DNA of 64,000 nt. Origin: Kribbella antiqua (GTDB taxonomy: Bacteria > Actinomycetota > Actinomycetes > Propionibacteriales > Kribbellaceae). The stretch's first letter is position 1, and each line of letters begins with the position of its first letter. Below the pieces are notes generated by a model, which saw only the letters and a list, made by a program, of their open reading frames with translations, ran no database searches and was not told the origin of the DNA. Below are positions 42,944-51,665 of this stretch, piece by piece. The stretch lies in NCBI RefSeq assembly GCF_004345665.1, contig NZ_SLWR01000007.1, positions 372,001 through 436,000 on the forward strand, read 5' to 3'. The position numbers were made by a program, and so were the translations under genes.

Positions 42944-43574
42944 AACCCGTCACGGCGATGCTCGCGCCGAGGCCGATGATCATCAGCCCGCCGGTGCCGC
43001 CCACGAGCTCGAGCCGACGCGGGGAGCGGGCGAACCACTCCCGGGCGGTGCCGGCGACGACGGCCCAGACGCTGTCGGAGCAGAGCGCGATCAGGATGAA
43101 GATCAGGCCGAGGATCAGGATCTGGAGCCAGGCCGGGCTGCTCGCGCTCTTGTCGACGAACTGCGGCAGGGCGGCGGCGAAGAAGACCGCCGTCTTGGCG
43201 TTGGTCACCCCGACCATGAACCCCTGCCGGACCGTACGGCGGCTGCTGCCTGGCTTCACGCCGCTCGTCATGGCCGTCACCAGCGACTTCCGGCTCCGGA
43301 AGGCCTGGACGCCGAGATAGATCAGGTACGCCGCACCGGCCAGCTTCACCGCGGTCAGCGCGATCGCACTGGCGGCGATGAGCGTGCCGAGGCCGAGGGC
43401 GACCGCGACGAGCATGACCGCGGCGCCGATGGTGTTGCCGACCATCGTCAGCACCGCCTCGCGCCGCCCGGCCGCGAGAGCGCGACCGACGATGAACAGC
43501 ACACTCGGGCCCGGTACGACGATGATGATGAACGCGGTGATCGCGAACGCGATCAGGTGATGAGCGGACGGCAT
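42933..43574 (-). CDS. LysE/RhtB-family exporter
   Basis: 213 residues, six membrane segments. FIIIVVPGPSVLFIVGRALAAGRREAV and GFMVGVTNAKTAVFFAAALPQFV are RhtB-type signatures. It probably exports amino acids such as homoserine. TACTCT 6 nt before ATG 43574 suggests a leaderless transcript. No regulator adjacent. Confidence 0.9.
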   Translation of the reverse strand: MPSAHHLIAFAITAFIIIVVPGPSVLFIVGRALAAGRREAVLTMVGNTIGAAVMLVAVALGLGTLIAASAIALTAVKLAGAAYLIYLGVQAFRSRKSLVTAMTSGVKPGSSRRTVRQGFMVGVTNAKTAVFFAAALPQFVDKSASSPAWLQILILGLIFILIALCSDSVWAVVAGTAREWFARSPRRLELVGGTGGLMIIGLGASIAVTGSKE

Positions 43575-43677
43575 CTGCCCAGAGTAAGTTCCATCACGCC
43601 AGGACGCACCTGTGAATCCGGCGGGTGGGATACATCACCGGCGCGCCGTCACGCGTTGACCGTGGATCAACGCGGCC

Positions 43678-43795
43678 GCTACGGTGCGGGGGACAACCTG
43701 CGGTGCCAAGAGGGAAGCCGGTGAGAGTCCGGCACGGCCGCGCCACTGTGAGCGAGCTCTGCTCGTGAGTCAGGACGCTCGGGCACCAGCAGCCT
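43678..43795 (+). promoter_or_regulatory. Cobalamin (B12) riboswitch
   Basis: GAGGGAAGCCGGTGAGAGT plus GGCACGGCCGCGCCACTGT form the B12-box core, with AGTCAGGACGCTC after it and GGTGC/GCACC as a closing stem (43683-43787). An upstream hairpin CGCGTTGA/TCAACGCG (43652-43674) precedes it. It controls cbtB-cbtA. Confidence 0.93.
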
Positions 43796-43830
43796 TTCGA
43801 AGGGGACGCGCACTTCCCCAGGAGGTTCAG

Positions 43831-44028
43831 ATGGCAGCTCCTGCCCGCACTATCGCCGTACCGGCCATTTCACCCCGTCTGCTCGCGGTCGCACTGCTCA
43901 GTGTCGGCCTGATGCTCCTGCTCGGTTACCTGGTGGCGTTCGACCAGGGTGCCGTCTCGCAGTCGGGCATGTACCTGCACGAGCTGATGCACGACGGGCG
44001 CCACCTCCTCGGCGTGCCCTGCCATTAG
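43831..44028 (+). CDS. cbtB: CbtB, small subunit of the cobalt transporter
   Basis: 65 residues, one membrane helix (LLAVALLSVGLMLLLGYLVAF) and a His-rich C-terminal tail YLHELMHDGRHLLGVPCH that binds cobalt, as in CbtB. AGGAGG 5 nt before ATG 43831. The B12 riboswitch ends 35 bp upstream. CbtA follows after 4 nt. Confidence 0.92.
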   Translation: MAAPARTIAVPAISPRLLAVALLSVGLMLLLGYLVAFDQGAVSQSGMYLHELMHDGRHLLGVPCH

Positions 44029-44032
44029 TCGC

Positions 44033-44797
44033 ATGCGCACCTTCGGATCGCTCCTGGTGCGCGGACTGATCGTCGGACTCTTCGCCGGCCTGCTGGCCGG
44101 AACGTTCGCGTACGTGATGGGCGAACCGCACATCGACGCCGCGATCGCGATCGAGGAAGCCGGCGCCGCGCACTCCCATGACCATGCTTCTGGCGACGCG
44201 ACTCAGGCTGCCGAAGAAGAGCCGCTCGTCAGCCGCGACGGCCAGCGGGCCGGCCTGTTCCTCGCCACCTCCCTGTACGGCGTCGCGCTCGGCGGCATGT
44301 TCGCGGTCGCCTTCACCCTGCTCCGGCGGAAGCTACCGACCAGCAGTGACCCGTACGCCGCTCTGGGCCTAGCCGCGGCCGGATTCATCGGCATCGTGCT
44401 GGTGCCGTTCCTCAAGTACCCGCCGAACCCGCCGGCGGTCGGGAACCCGGACACGATCACCCGCCGGACGGTGACCTATCTGCTGACTCTCGTGATCGGC
44501 CTGCTCGCCGTCTGGGCCGGCGTCGCCGCGTCCCGCTGGGCCGATCGCCTGGTCGATCGCTGGGGGGTCGTCGCCCGCCTGGCCGTCGGCGCGGCCGCCT
44601 TCCTCGCCACGATTGTTGCGGCATATCTGTTGCTACCGGCAATCAACGAGGTTCCGGGGTCGTTCCCCGCTACGCTGCTGTGGCAGTTCCGGTTCGCCTC
44701 GCTCGGTACGCAGGCGACGCTGTGGCTCCTGCTCGGTCTCGGGTACGCCGCCACAGTCGACCCCCGGATGTCCCGACAGAAAGTAGTGGCCGCTTGA
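44033..44797 (+). CDS. cbtA: CbtA, cobalt transporter
   Basis: 254 residues, five or so membrane segments. GLIVGLFAGLLAGTFAYVMGEPHIDAAIAIEEA is the CbtA N-terminal pattern; HSHDHASGD after the first helix is a metal-binding loop. Works with CbtB for cobalt uptake needed in cobalamin synthesis. Under B12 riboswitch control. Confidence 0.92.
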   Translation: MRTFGSLLVRGLIVGLFAGLLAGTFAYVMGEPHIDAAIAIEEAGAAHSHDHASGDATQAAEEEPLVSRDGQRAGLFLATSLYGVALGGMFAVAFTLLRRKLPTSSDPYAALGLAAAGFIGIVLVPFLKYPPNPPAVGNPDTITRRTVTYLLTLVIGLLAVWAGVAASRWADRLVDRWGVVARLAVGAAAFLATIVAAYLLLPAINEVPGSFPATLLWQFRFASLGTQATLWLLLGLGYAATVDPRMSRQKVVAA

Positions 44798-45345
44798 TTG
44801 CGCTGACGCTCGTCGCACACGCTCTGACACCCGCGCTGCGCGGCCTGGTCCTTGGCGGTGACGTCGAGCCGGACCTGGCGAGCCTCGAAGCTGCCGGGGA
44901 GCTGAAGCTGCAGGCCGATGCGGTGTACGCCGGACCGGAGCAGGCCGCCGTACGGACGGCAGAGGCGCTTGGCCTCGCACCAGCGGTCGAGCCGGCGCTA
45001 CGGGACCGTGAGTACGGCGAGTGGGCCGGCCGCGGACTGGAGGAGCTGCTGGCCGCTGAGCCGGGGCGGGTGGCCGCCTGGCTCGAGCGCCCGCACACCG
45101 CGACACCCGGCGGCGAGACCGAGAACGACGTACTGACCCGGGTCGCTGACTGGCTGGGCGACCTCGCGCAGGAGTCTGAGGAGCGCCGTACGGTCGTGGC
45201 CGTCGTACACCCGGCTGTGGTCCGGGCGATCGTGCTGTACGTACTGGACGCCCCGGCGGAGTCGCTGCGGCACATGGACGTCAGACCGCTCGCCACAGTC
45301 GACCTCTCCCTCCACGAAGGCTCCTGGTCACTCGCCTTCCACTGA
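44794..45345 (+). CDS. Histidine-phosphatase-fold protein with altered RHG motif
   Basis: 183 residues. TLVAHALTPALRGL replaces the usual RHG phosphohistidine motif: Arg is Ala and Gly is Ala, while His remains. REYGEWAGRGLEELLAAEPG, PGGETENDVLTRVADWL and VVHPAVVRAIVLYVL match the rest of the fold. The TTG start overlaps the cbtA stop as TTGA, so it is in the B12-riboswitch operon and may act on a cobalamin precursor such as alpha-ribazole phosphate (inference). Activity is doubtful. Confidence 0.75.
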   Translation: MIALTLVAHALTPALRGLVLGGDVEPDLASLEAAGELKLQADAVYAGPEQAAVRTAEALGLAPAVEPALRDREYGEWAGRGLEELLAAEPGRVAAWLERPHTATPGGETENDVLTRVADWLGDLAQESEERRTVVAVVHPAVVRAIVLYVLDAPAESLRHMDVRPLATVDLSLHEGSWSLAFH

Positions 45346-45377
45346 GTGTTAACCACCGACTGGTTGGCTGGTCGATC

Positions 45378-46649
45378 ATGACTCAGGCCGGGCAGCTCGA
45401 CCTGTTGATCCGTCATGTCCAGAACCTGCCGTACGACGTGGCGGCCCGAGAGGTCCACGGCCACTTCTACGACCTGCCGCCGGCGACAGCCCGCGCGCTG
45501 GCCAAGGAACGGTATGAGCAGGTCGGACCGCTCGATGGAGCGCCGCCGGAACTGCGGTACGTCGCAAACCGCCGGATCCTGGTCGACGCACGCCGTACGC
45601 TCCAGGCCAAGGTCGCGGCCGGACGGGCGACGCGCGCCCAGGACACCCGGTTCAGAACGCTCGACGCGATGCTCGAGCCGGTCTCGACGACAGAGGATGT
45701 CGACGGGCGACTGGTCAAGGTGGTTCACGACCGGCGGTTCCTGTACGTCGACCCGGTGGGCCAGGGCCGGATGGTCGAGCTGCTCGGCGAAGATCTGGGT
45801 AAGGCGAAGAACGTGGCCACGCTGGTCCCGGGGCTCAACAACACGCTGGAGAAGACCGCTGCGCAGGTTGACCGGGGATACGACCTCTTGAACGAGGCCG
45901 GCCCTGGGACCGCAGTGGTGGTGTGGAAGGGGTACGACGCGCCGCTCACCCTGGAAGAGGCGATGTCGACGGAATGTGCTCGCGCTGCCGTGCCGCTGGT
46001 GTCCCGCTTCGACGCCGGCCTCGCTGTGGTGATGGCGCCGGAAGCCGAGCGGACCCTGATCGGGAACAGCTATGGCTCTCAGGTAGTCGGTCTGGCGCTG
46101 CTGGCCGGAATGGATCCGGAGTCGCCGGACGGCGTACACCCTGATCGTCCAGTGCTGATCGGATGCCCCGGAGTCGAACCGAGCGTGCACTCGGCAGCCC
46201 AGCTCGTCCCGCCGGGGAAGGTGCTCTACGTGGCGCGCACGCCGTGGGACTACGTCTCCTATGGGGAGCAGTTCGGACCGGATCCGGCCACGTTTCCCGA
46301 CGCCTTCCGGTTCGAGACGCGCGGGGCGGTGCCGGTCCGTGGGCACATGAAGTACTTCCGGAAGAACAGCGAGTCCCTGCGGAACCTCGGCCGCATCATC
46401 AGCGGCAACCTGGACGCGGTCACGCGGGCCGCGCAGACCACGCCGGAGCAGGAGAGCAAGTTGCTGCCCGGAGTCTCCTGGGCCGAGTCGATGCGCAGGC
46501 TGCCCAGGTCCGAAGCGGCGGCGCCGCTCGCGAAGGTGTTCGATGGTGTCGCCGCGGCCCGCAAGCTCAGCGTGCCCGCCAAGCACAAGCCCACCGACGG
46601 AGCCCGGAACCGCCGCTCCCCGCAACGACCGGAAGGACCCGCTCGATGA
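45378..46649 (+). CDS. DUF1023 alpha/beta-hydrolase-like protein
   Basis: 423 residues. N-terminal helical region, then the hydrolase part with LVPGLNNTLEKTAAQVDRGYDLLNEA and the nucleophile elbow GNSYGS. Later GVEPSVHSAAQL and RGHMKYF. The DUF1023 family has hydrolase fold with unknown substrate. Its stop overlaps the next gene's start. Confidence 0.88.
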   Translation: MTQAGQLDLLIRHVQNLPYDVAAREVHGHFYDLPPATARALAKERYEQVGPLDGAPPELRYVANRRILVDARRTLQAKVAAGRATRAQDTRFRTLDAMLEPVSTTEDVDGRLVKVVHDRRFLYVDPVGQGRMVELLGEDLGKAKNVATLVPGLNNTLEKTAAQVDRGYDLLNEAGPGTAVVVWKGYDAPLTLEEAMSTECARAAVPLVSRFDAGLAVVMAPEAERTLIGNSYGSQVVGLALLAGMDPESPDGVHPDRPVLIGCPGVEPSVHSAAQLVPPGKVLYVARTPWDYVSYGEQFGPDPATFPDAFRFETRGAVPVRGHMKYFRKNSESLRNLGRIISGNLDAVTRAAQTTPEQESKLLPGVSWAESMRRLPRSEAAAPLAKVFDGVAAARKLSVPAKHKPTDGARNRRSPQRPEGPAR

Positions 46650-47026
46650 CGTTGGCCCAGGCCCGGGACTTCCTCCGGGCAGAGTTGCTCGCCGCGGCCG
46701 CTGCCGCCGTACCCGGTCAGGAAGGGGTGGTGACGCGCGACCTCGGACCGGTGAACCCGAACGTGCTGTCCGACGGCAGTGGACCGGAGACGATCTGCTC
46801 GATCACGGTCGAAACGGGCGATCCGGGAGTGGTCGATCCGGCCGGTCAGGTGGCGGCCGCTGCCGCCGAGCTGACCGCCCGCGGGTGGCAGGCCGAGGTC
46901 GAACCGGTCGAGCGCGGCCACCACCGCGTCTCCGCTCATCGGGACGGGTACGACGTCGCCGTCCACGGCTGGGACGGCGAGTGGCGGCTCACGCTCTCCG
47001 GCGAAACCCCTGAGATCGATACCTAG
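46646..47026 (+). CDS. Hypothetical protein coupled to the DUF1023 gene
   Basis: 126 residues, soluble, not recognised. VTRDLGPVNPNVLSDGSGPETICSITVETGD and GYDVAVHGWDGEWRLTLSGE suggest a small beta-rich domain. ATG 46646 overlaps the previous stop as ATGA. Function unknown; partner of the DUF1023 protein by position. Confidence 0.7.
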   Translation: MTLAQARDFLRAELLAAAAAAVPGQEGVVTRDLGPVNPNVLSDGSGPETICSITVETGDPGVVDPAGQVAAAAAELTARGWQAEVEPVERGHHRVSAHRDGYDVAVHGWDGEWRLTLSGETPEIDT

Positions 47027-47400
47027 CTGGTCGCGGCTCGTTCGGCCGCGCTGCGTAGTACGCAGAACTCGTGGGCTTCCGGGTCGAGCATGACGACGAA
47101 GCCGGTGCCGTCGGGCTCGCGATGGTCGTGCTCGATGGTGGCGCCGAGCTTGAGCAGTCGCTCGACCTCCTCGTCGCGCGGCCCGTCCGGCTCCAGGTCG
47201 AGGTGGACCCGGTTCTTGGCCAACTTCTCGTCGTTGTTCTGCTCGAAGAGCAAGGTCACCGAGTCCGTCACCACGGCGGCGTACGGATCACCCGGAGCGT
47301 CGTCGTCCGGTCGCGGTACGTTGAACACCTGCAGCCAGAATCCGGCCAGCTCATAAGGGTCGTGGGCATCGAAGGTCACGGTACGAACGTGCGAAGTCAT
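47023..47400 (-). CDS. VOC-family protein
   Basis: 125 residues. VRTVTFDAHDPYELAGFWLQVFNV, then RVHLDLEPDGPRDEEVERLLKLGATI and GFVVMLDPEAHEFCVLR, a single VOC module. A TAGGGT -10 lies 6 nt before ATG 47400. Convergent with the hypothetical gene by 4 bp. Substrate unknown. Confidence 0.88.
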   Translation of the reverse strand: MTSHVRTVTFDAHDPYELAGFWLQVFNVPRPDDDAPGDPYAAVVTDSVTLLFEQNNDEKLAKNRVHLDLEPDGPRDEEVERLLKLGATIEHDHREPDGTGFVVMLDPEAHEFCVLRSAAERAATS

Positions 47401-47409
47401 GCGCCGACC

Positions 47410-48003
47410 CTACTTCCGGAAACACAGCCGGTCGCCCGGAATTTCCGCGTCGACGTACGGCGTGAAGCCGGCGGCGACGGCGATCTCGGTGAGCGCGGCC
47501 GCCGTCCAGCGGTGAACGTAGATGTTCATCGGGTGACCGCCGTACCCGAAGGTCTTGTGGGTGGACTCCTCGCCGACGTGGAAGCCGAGCAGGAGGACGC
47601 CACCGGGAGCGAGCACGCGATGGAACTCGGCGAATGCCTGGGGGACCACATCGCGCGGCAGGTGGATGATCGACCACCAGGAGATGACACCACCCAGCTC
47701 GCCGTCCGGCAGCTCCAGGTCGGTCATCGACCCCACTCGGAAGTCGAGGCCCGGGTGATCCCGCCGGGCGATCTCGATCATGCTCGGTGACAGGTCGATA
47801 CCGATCACCTGCAGCCCACGCTCATGCAGGAGTGCGGCGAGCCGCCCCGGCCCGCACCCCACGTCGAGGACTGGGCCCGAGGCCAGCTTCGCGAACAGGT
47901 CGAGATTCGCCGGCTCGTCGGCCGCACCGTCTTGCACGAGTTCGGCGTACGACGCGGCGACGGTGTTGTAGGAGGTCCGGATATCGTCCAGGGGATCGGT
48001 CAC
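47410..48003 (-). CDS. Class I SAM-dependent methyltransferase
   Basis: 197 residues. VLDVGCGPGRLAALLHERGLQVIGIDLSPSMIEIARRDHP is the SAM-binding motif I-II. WWSIIHLPRDV and FHRVLAPGGVLLLGFHVG follow. TAAGGT 7 nt before the GTG start suggests a leaderless mRNA. Substrate unknown. Confidence 0.9.
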   Translation of the reverse strand: MTDPLDDIRTSYNTVAASYAELVQDGAADEPANLDLFAKLASGPVLDVGCGPGRLAALLHERGLQVIGIDLSPSMIEIARRDHPGLDFRVGSMTDLELPDGELGGVISWWSIIHLPRDVVPQAFAEFHRVLAPGGVLLLGFHVGEESTHKTFGYGGHPMNIYVHRWTAAALTEIAVAAGFTPYVDAEIPGDRLCFRK

Positions 48004-48040
48004 CCGGCCGACCTTAGAGCCGGCCGGGGACAGTTTTCGG

Positions 48041-48904
48041 TCAGGCCTTGCCGAGGGTCTGCTTCTGGCGGCCGAGGCCCTGGATCTCCAGTTCCATCGT
48101 GTCGCCGGGGGCCAGGTACGGGAAGCGGCCGGAGAGGGCGACGCCTTCCGGGGTGCCGGTGTTCACGATGTCGCCCGGGCTGAGGACCATGTACTGCGAG
48201 AGGTCGCGGATCAGGGCGGCCACGGTGAAGATCATGTCCTTGGTGTTCGAGGCCTGGCGGGGCTCGCCGTTCACCCAGGACTTCAGGTCGAGGTCCTGCG
48301 GGTCGCCGACCTCGTCGGCCGGGACCAGCGCCGGGCCGAACGGGTTGAACGTCTCGCAGCACTTGCCCTTCGACCACTGCCCGCCGGACTGCTCGATCTG
48401 GAACGCCCGCTCGGACACGTCGTTGGAGACCGCGTACCCGGCGACACAGGCCAGTGCTTCGGCGTCAGAGTCGACGTACCGGGCCTGCTTGCCGATGACG
48501 ACGGCGAGCTCGACCTCCCAGTCGGTCTTGGTCGCGCCGCGCGGCACCAGGACCTCGTCGTACGGGCCGACGACCGTGTTCGGGTGCTTGAAGAAGACGA
48601 TCGGCTGCTTCGGCGGTTCGGCGCCGGACTCGGCCGCGTGGGCGGCGTAGTTCTGGCCGATGCAGACCACCGCGCCCGGCCGCGCGATCGGCGCGCCGAC
48701 CCGCAGGCCCTCGACGTCAGCGACCGGGAGCGAGCCGCTCTCGAGTGCGGCGCGCGTACGGGCGATGCCGTCGGCGGCCAGGAAGGCGCCGTCGATCTCG
48801 CCGCCAGTGTCACGGGTGACGGAGCTCAGGTCGTGAACGGTGCCGTCGGCGGCGCGCACGTACGGGCGCTCCTCACCGACCGCGCCGAGGCGCAGCAGTT
48901 CCAC
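48041..48904 (-). CDS. Fumarylacetoacetate-hydrolase-family protein, probable 2,4-diketo-3-deoxy-sugar-acid hydrolase
   Basis: 287 residues. VCIGQNYAAHAAESG, KHPNTVVGPYDEVLVPRGATKTDWEVELAVVIGKQARYV and GDIVNTGTPEGV are the FAH core and metal site. It is 19 bp after the FadR-type regulator in the same direction, next to an enolase-type dehydratase and a lactonase. This supports the last step of L-fucose or L-rhamnose diketo-hydrolase routes (inference). GGGAG precedes the GTG at 48904. Confidence 0.86.
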   Translation of the reverse strand: MELLRLGAVGEERPYVRAADGTVHDLSSVTRDTGGEIDGAFLAADGIARTRAALESGSLPVADVEGLRVGAPIARPGAVVCIGQNYAAHAAESGAEPPKQPIVFFKHPNTVVGPYDEVLVPRGATKTDWEVELAVVIGKQARYVDSDAEALACVAGYAVSNDVSERAFQIEQSGGQWSKGKCCETFNPFGPALVPADEVGDPQDLDLKSWVNGEPRQASNTKDMIFTVAALIRDLSQYMVLSPGDIVNTGTPEGVALSGRFPYLAPGDTMELEIQGLGRQKQTLGKA

Positions 48905-48923
48905 AGAATTCTCCCTGGTTCGG

Positions 48924-49619
48924 TTATTCCTGGTCGAAGATGGGTCGCAGCCTGGCCCGGGAGGCCTCGATGTGAGACCGCATCGCCGCGGCCGCGTCCT
49001 CCGGGTCGCCCTTGCGGACCGCCGTGACGACCGCCTTGTGCTCACGCAACGCCTTCGTCGCGATGCCGCCACCGTAGTACAGCCGGAACAGGTGCAGGTG
49101 GCAGTGCGTCCGGGCGAAGGACAGCCGGGCCGTCTCGTTCCCAGCCAGTTCCAGCACCAGATCGTGGAAGCGCTGGTCGTGCGCCGCCATCGCCCGGTAG
49201 CTCTCGTACGCCGGCCGGTCCGGCACGTCGGTGTAGCTCAGCATCTCGTCCTTCAGCCGGGCCAGATCCTCAGGCCCGGCCCGCTCGGCGGCGCGGCCGG
49301 CCGCCCAGGGCTCGACGTGCAGGCGGAACTCGAACAGGTCCTCGAACTCCGCCCGGGTCAGCCGGGACGACACCCGGTAACCGCGCAGCGGCTCCTTGAT
49401 CACCAGGCCGTCGGACTCCAGCCGGGCCAGCGACTCCCGGATCGGCGTCTGCGAGATGCCCAGCTCACGGGTCAGCGCGTCGATGTTCAGCCGGGTGCCC
49501 GGCTCGACCACGCTGTCCATGATCAGGCCTTTCACCGTCTCGTAGACGTCGTCGCTCAGCACCTGTCGCTGGGGCAGGCGCGTGAGCTGCCCCGCCAGAC
49601 CCACATGCGCATCCGTCAC
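48924..49619 (-). CDS. GntR/FadR-family (FCD) regulator
   Basis: 231 residues. HTH: YETVKGLIMDSVVEPGTRLNIDALTRELGISQTPIRESLARLESDGLV. FCD domain with FEFRLHVEPWAAGRAAER and HDQRFHDLVLELAGN. GGAGGAG precedes the GTG at 49619. It probably binds ATCCTATAGGAT at 49699 and controls the divergent catabolic genes. Confidence 0.92.
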   Translation of the reverse strand: MTDAHVGLAGQLTRLPQRQVLSDDVYETVKGLIMDSVVEPGTRLNIDALTRELGISQTPIRESLARLESDGLVIKEPLRGYRVSSRLTRAEFEDLFEFRLHVEPWAAGRAAERAGPEDLARLKDEMLSYTDVPDRPAYESYRAMAAHDQRFHDLVLELAGNETARLSFARTHCHLHLFRLYYGGGIATKALREHKAVVTAVRKGDPEDAAAAMRSHIEASRARLRPIFDQE

Positions 49620-49698
49620 CGTCGCTCCTCCCGAAGCACCCAATTCTGCCCGACCCTTGACGGCTCCAGTGTGAGGGCGGCACCATCAGCTACGCAAT

Positions 49699-49710
49699 AT
49701 CCTATAGGAT
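49699..49710. promoter_or_regulatory. FadR-type operator
   Basis: ATCCTATAGGAT is a perfect 12-bp palindrome in the gap between the GntR gene and the enolase gene, 16 bp before its ATG. Confidence 0.75.
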
Positions 49711-49725
49711 CGTGGAGCCGCCCCG

Positions 49726-50826
49726 ATGAACGCCCTGCCCCCGAAGATCAGCCGGGCCGCGGCCTATCTCGTCGACCTGGAGGTCGAGACGGTCCGGACC
49801 GACGCGGTGCAGTCCTTCGTCAAACAGGAAACGATCTTCGTCGAACTCGAGACCACCGACGGGCTCACCGGGCTGGGGTACTCGTACACGATCGGCACGG
49901 GCGGGACCGCCGTACTGGCGCTGCTGCGGGACAACCTCCTGCCGCGGCTGGCCGGCGCGGATGCGCGGAACATCGAGGCGACGTGGCACGACCTCTTCGC
50001 GTCCACCCGGGCGACGACGGTCGGAGCGATCACGTCGCTCGCGCTGGCGGCCGTCGACACCGCGCTGTGGGACCTGCGCTGCCTGCGGGCAGGGGAACCG
50101 TTGTGGCGGCTGGCCGGCGGGTACCGGCAGCAGGTGCCGCTGTACGACACCGAGGGCGGTTGGTTGCACCTGACAACGGATCAGCTGGTGGCCGGCGCGC
50201 TCGCGTCGCAGAAGGCGGGTTGGCCGGGCGTGAAGCTCAAGGTCGGCAAACCCCGCGTCCATGAAGATCTCGAGCGACTGCGCGCCGTACGGGAGGCGGT
50301 CGGGCCGTCGCTGGACATCATGGTGGACGCCAACCAGTCGATGACGTACGCCGAGGCTCGCCGCCGGGCTGCGGCCTTCGAGGCGGTGGACTTGGCGTGG
50401 TTCGAGGAGCCGTTGCCGGCCGATGATCTGACCGGGCATGTCCGGCTGGCCGCATCCACGTCGATCCCGATCGCGGTGGGGGAGTCCCTGTACTCCGTCT
50501 CGCAGTTCCGCGAGTACGCCGCCGCCGGGGCCGCCGGGATCATCCAGGTCGACGTCGCGCGGGTCGGTGGCATCACGCCGTGGCTCAAAGTGGCGCATCT
50601 GGCCGAGACGTTCAATCTCGAGGTGTGCCCGCACTTCCTGATGGAACTGCATGTCAGCCTGGCGGCCGCCGTACCGAACGGGCGTTATGTAGAGCACATC
50701 CCCCAGCTGCGGGCGATCACGCGCTCGGAGCTGGAAGTCAACCACGGACACGCGGTGGCGCCGGATGTCCCCGGCCTCGGCATCGACTGGAATGCTGATG
50801 CGATCGACGATCGGAGGGTCGGATAG
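49726..50826 (+). CDS. Enolase-superfamily (mandelate-racemase group) dehydratase
   Basis: 366 residues. The barrel has VKLKVGK (KxK), DIMVDANQSM, FEEPLP, AVGESLY and EVCPHFLM with His-Asp general base, so it is MR-subgroup. With a neighbouring lactonase and FAH-type hydrolase it is probably a sugar-acid dehydratase such as L-fuconate dehydratase (inference). Start ATG 49726. Confidence 0.88.
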   Translation: MNALPPKISRAAAYLVDLEVETVRTDAVQSFVKQETIFVELETTDGLTGLGYSYTIGTGGTAVLALLRDNLLPRLAGADARNIEATWHDLFASTRATTVGAITSLALAAVDTALWDLRCLRAGEPLWRLAGGYRQQVPLYDTEGGWLHLTTDQLVAGALASQKAGWPGVKLKVGKPRVHEDLERLRAVREAVGPSLDIMVDANQSMTYAEARRRAAAFEAVDLAWFEEPLPADDLTGHVRLAASTSIPIAVGESLYSVSQFREYAAAGAAGIIQVDVARVGGITPWLKVAHLAETFNLEVCPHFLMELHVSLAAAVPNGRYVEHIPQLRAITRSELEVNHGHAVAPDVPGLGIDWNADAIDDRRVG

Positions 50827-51665
50827 TGAACAGAGTTGACGCTCACCACCACATCTGGGACCTGACTGTCCGCGAGCAGAGCTGGATGGCGGGCCCTGAG
50901 ATGGATCCGATCCGGCGCAGCTTCGCCATCGACGACCTCGCGCCTCAGGCCGCGGCGGCCGGCATCACCGCGACCGTCCTGGTGCAGACAGTTGGTTTGG
51001 TCGACGAGACTGTGGAGTTCCTGGAAGTTGCTGCTAGCAACGAACTGGTGGCCGGCGTGGTCGGCTGGGTCGATCTGACCGCACCAAACCTCTCCGACGT
51101 GTTGACGGGCCTGCAGCAGCGTCCAGACGGCTCGTTCTTGAAGGGCATCCGCCACCAGGTCCACGACGAGCCGGATGTGAACTGGCTCCTCCGCCCAGAC
51201 GTCCAGCGCGGCCTGGCCGCGGTCGCCGACGCCGGGCTCGTCTACGACCTGCTCACCAAGACGCCGCACCTACCCGCAGCGATCGAAACCGCCCGGGCCC
51301 TGCCAGGGCTGACTTTCGTCGTGGACCACATCTCCAAACCGGTGATCGGTGATCCGCTTGAGCCATGGGCCGGTCAACTGCGCGAACTCGCCGCGCTCCC
51401 CAACGTCACGTGCAAACTCTCCGGGATGGTCACCGAAGCTGACTGGACCAACTGGAAACCCTCCGACCTCCAGCCCTACGCCGACGTAGTGCTCGACGCG
51501 TTCACCCCATCCCGAGTCATGTTCGGCTCCGACTGGCCTGTCTGCCTCCTCGCCGCCGGCTACGCCGACGTGGTCGAAACCGCGGAAGCCTTGACGGCCA
51601 CCCTGACCGCCGACGAGCGCGAGGCCGTCTTCACCACAACCGCCACCCAGATCTACAACCTCTAG
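50826..51665 (+). CDS. Amidohydrolase-family lactonase-like protein
   Basis: 279 residues. VDAHHHIWDL at the N-terminus, VDHISKPV, and MFGSDWPVCLLAAGY at the C-terminus match Amidohydro_2 and L-fuconolactonase-like proteins. It hydrolyses sugar lactones to acids (inferred). GTG 50826 overlaps the previous stop by 1 nt. Overlaps polymerase IV by 4 bp at the end. Confidence 0.87.
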   Translation: MNRVDAHHHIWDLTVREQSWMAGPEMDPIRRSFAIDDLAPQAAAAGITATVLVQTVGLVDETVEFLEVAASNELVAGVVGWVDLTAPNLSDVLTGLQQRPDGSFLKGIRHQVHDEPDVNWLLRPDVQRGLAAVADAGLVYDLLTKTPHLPAAIETARALPGLTFVVDHISKPVIGDPLEPWAGQLRELAALPNVTCKLSGMVTEADWTNWKPSDLQPYADVVLDAFTPSRVMFGSDWPVCLLAAGYADVVETAEALTATLTADEREAVFTTTATQIYNL

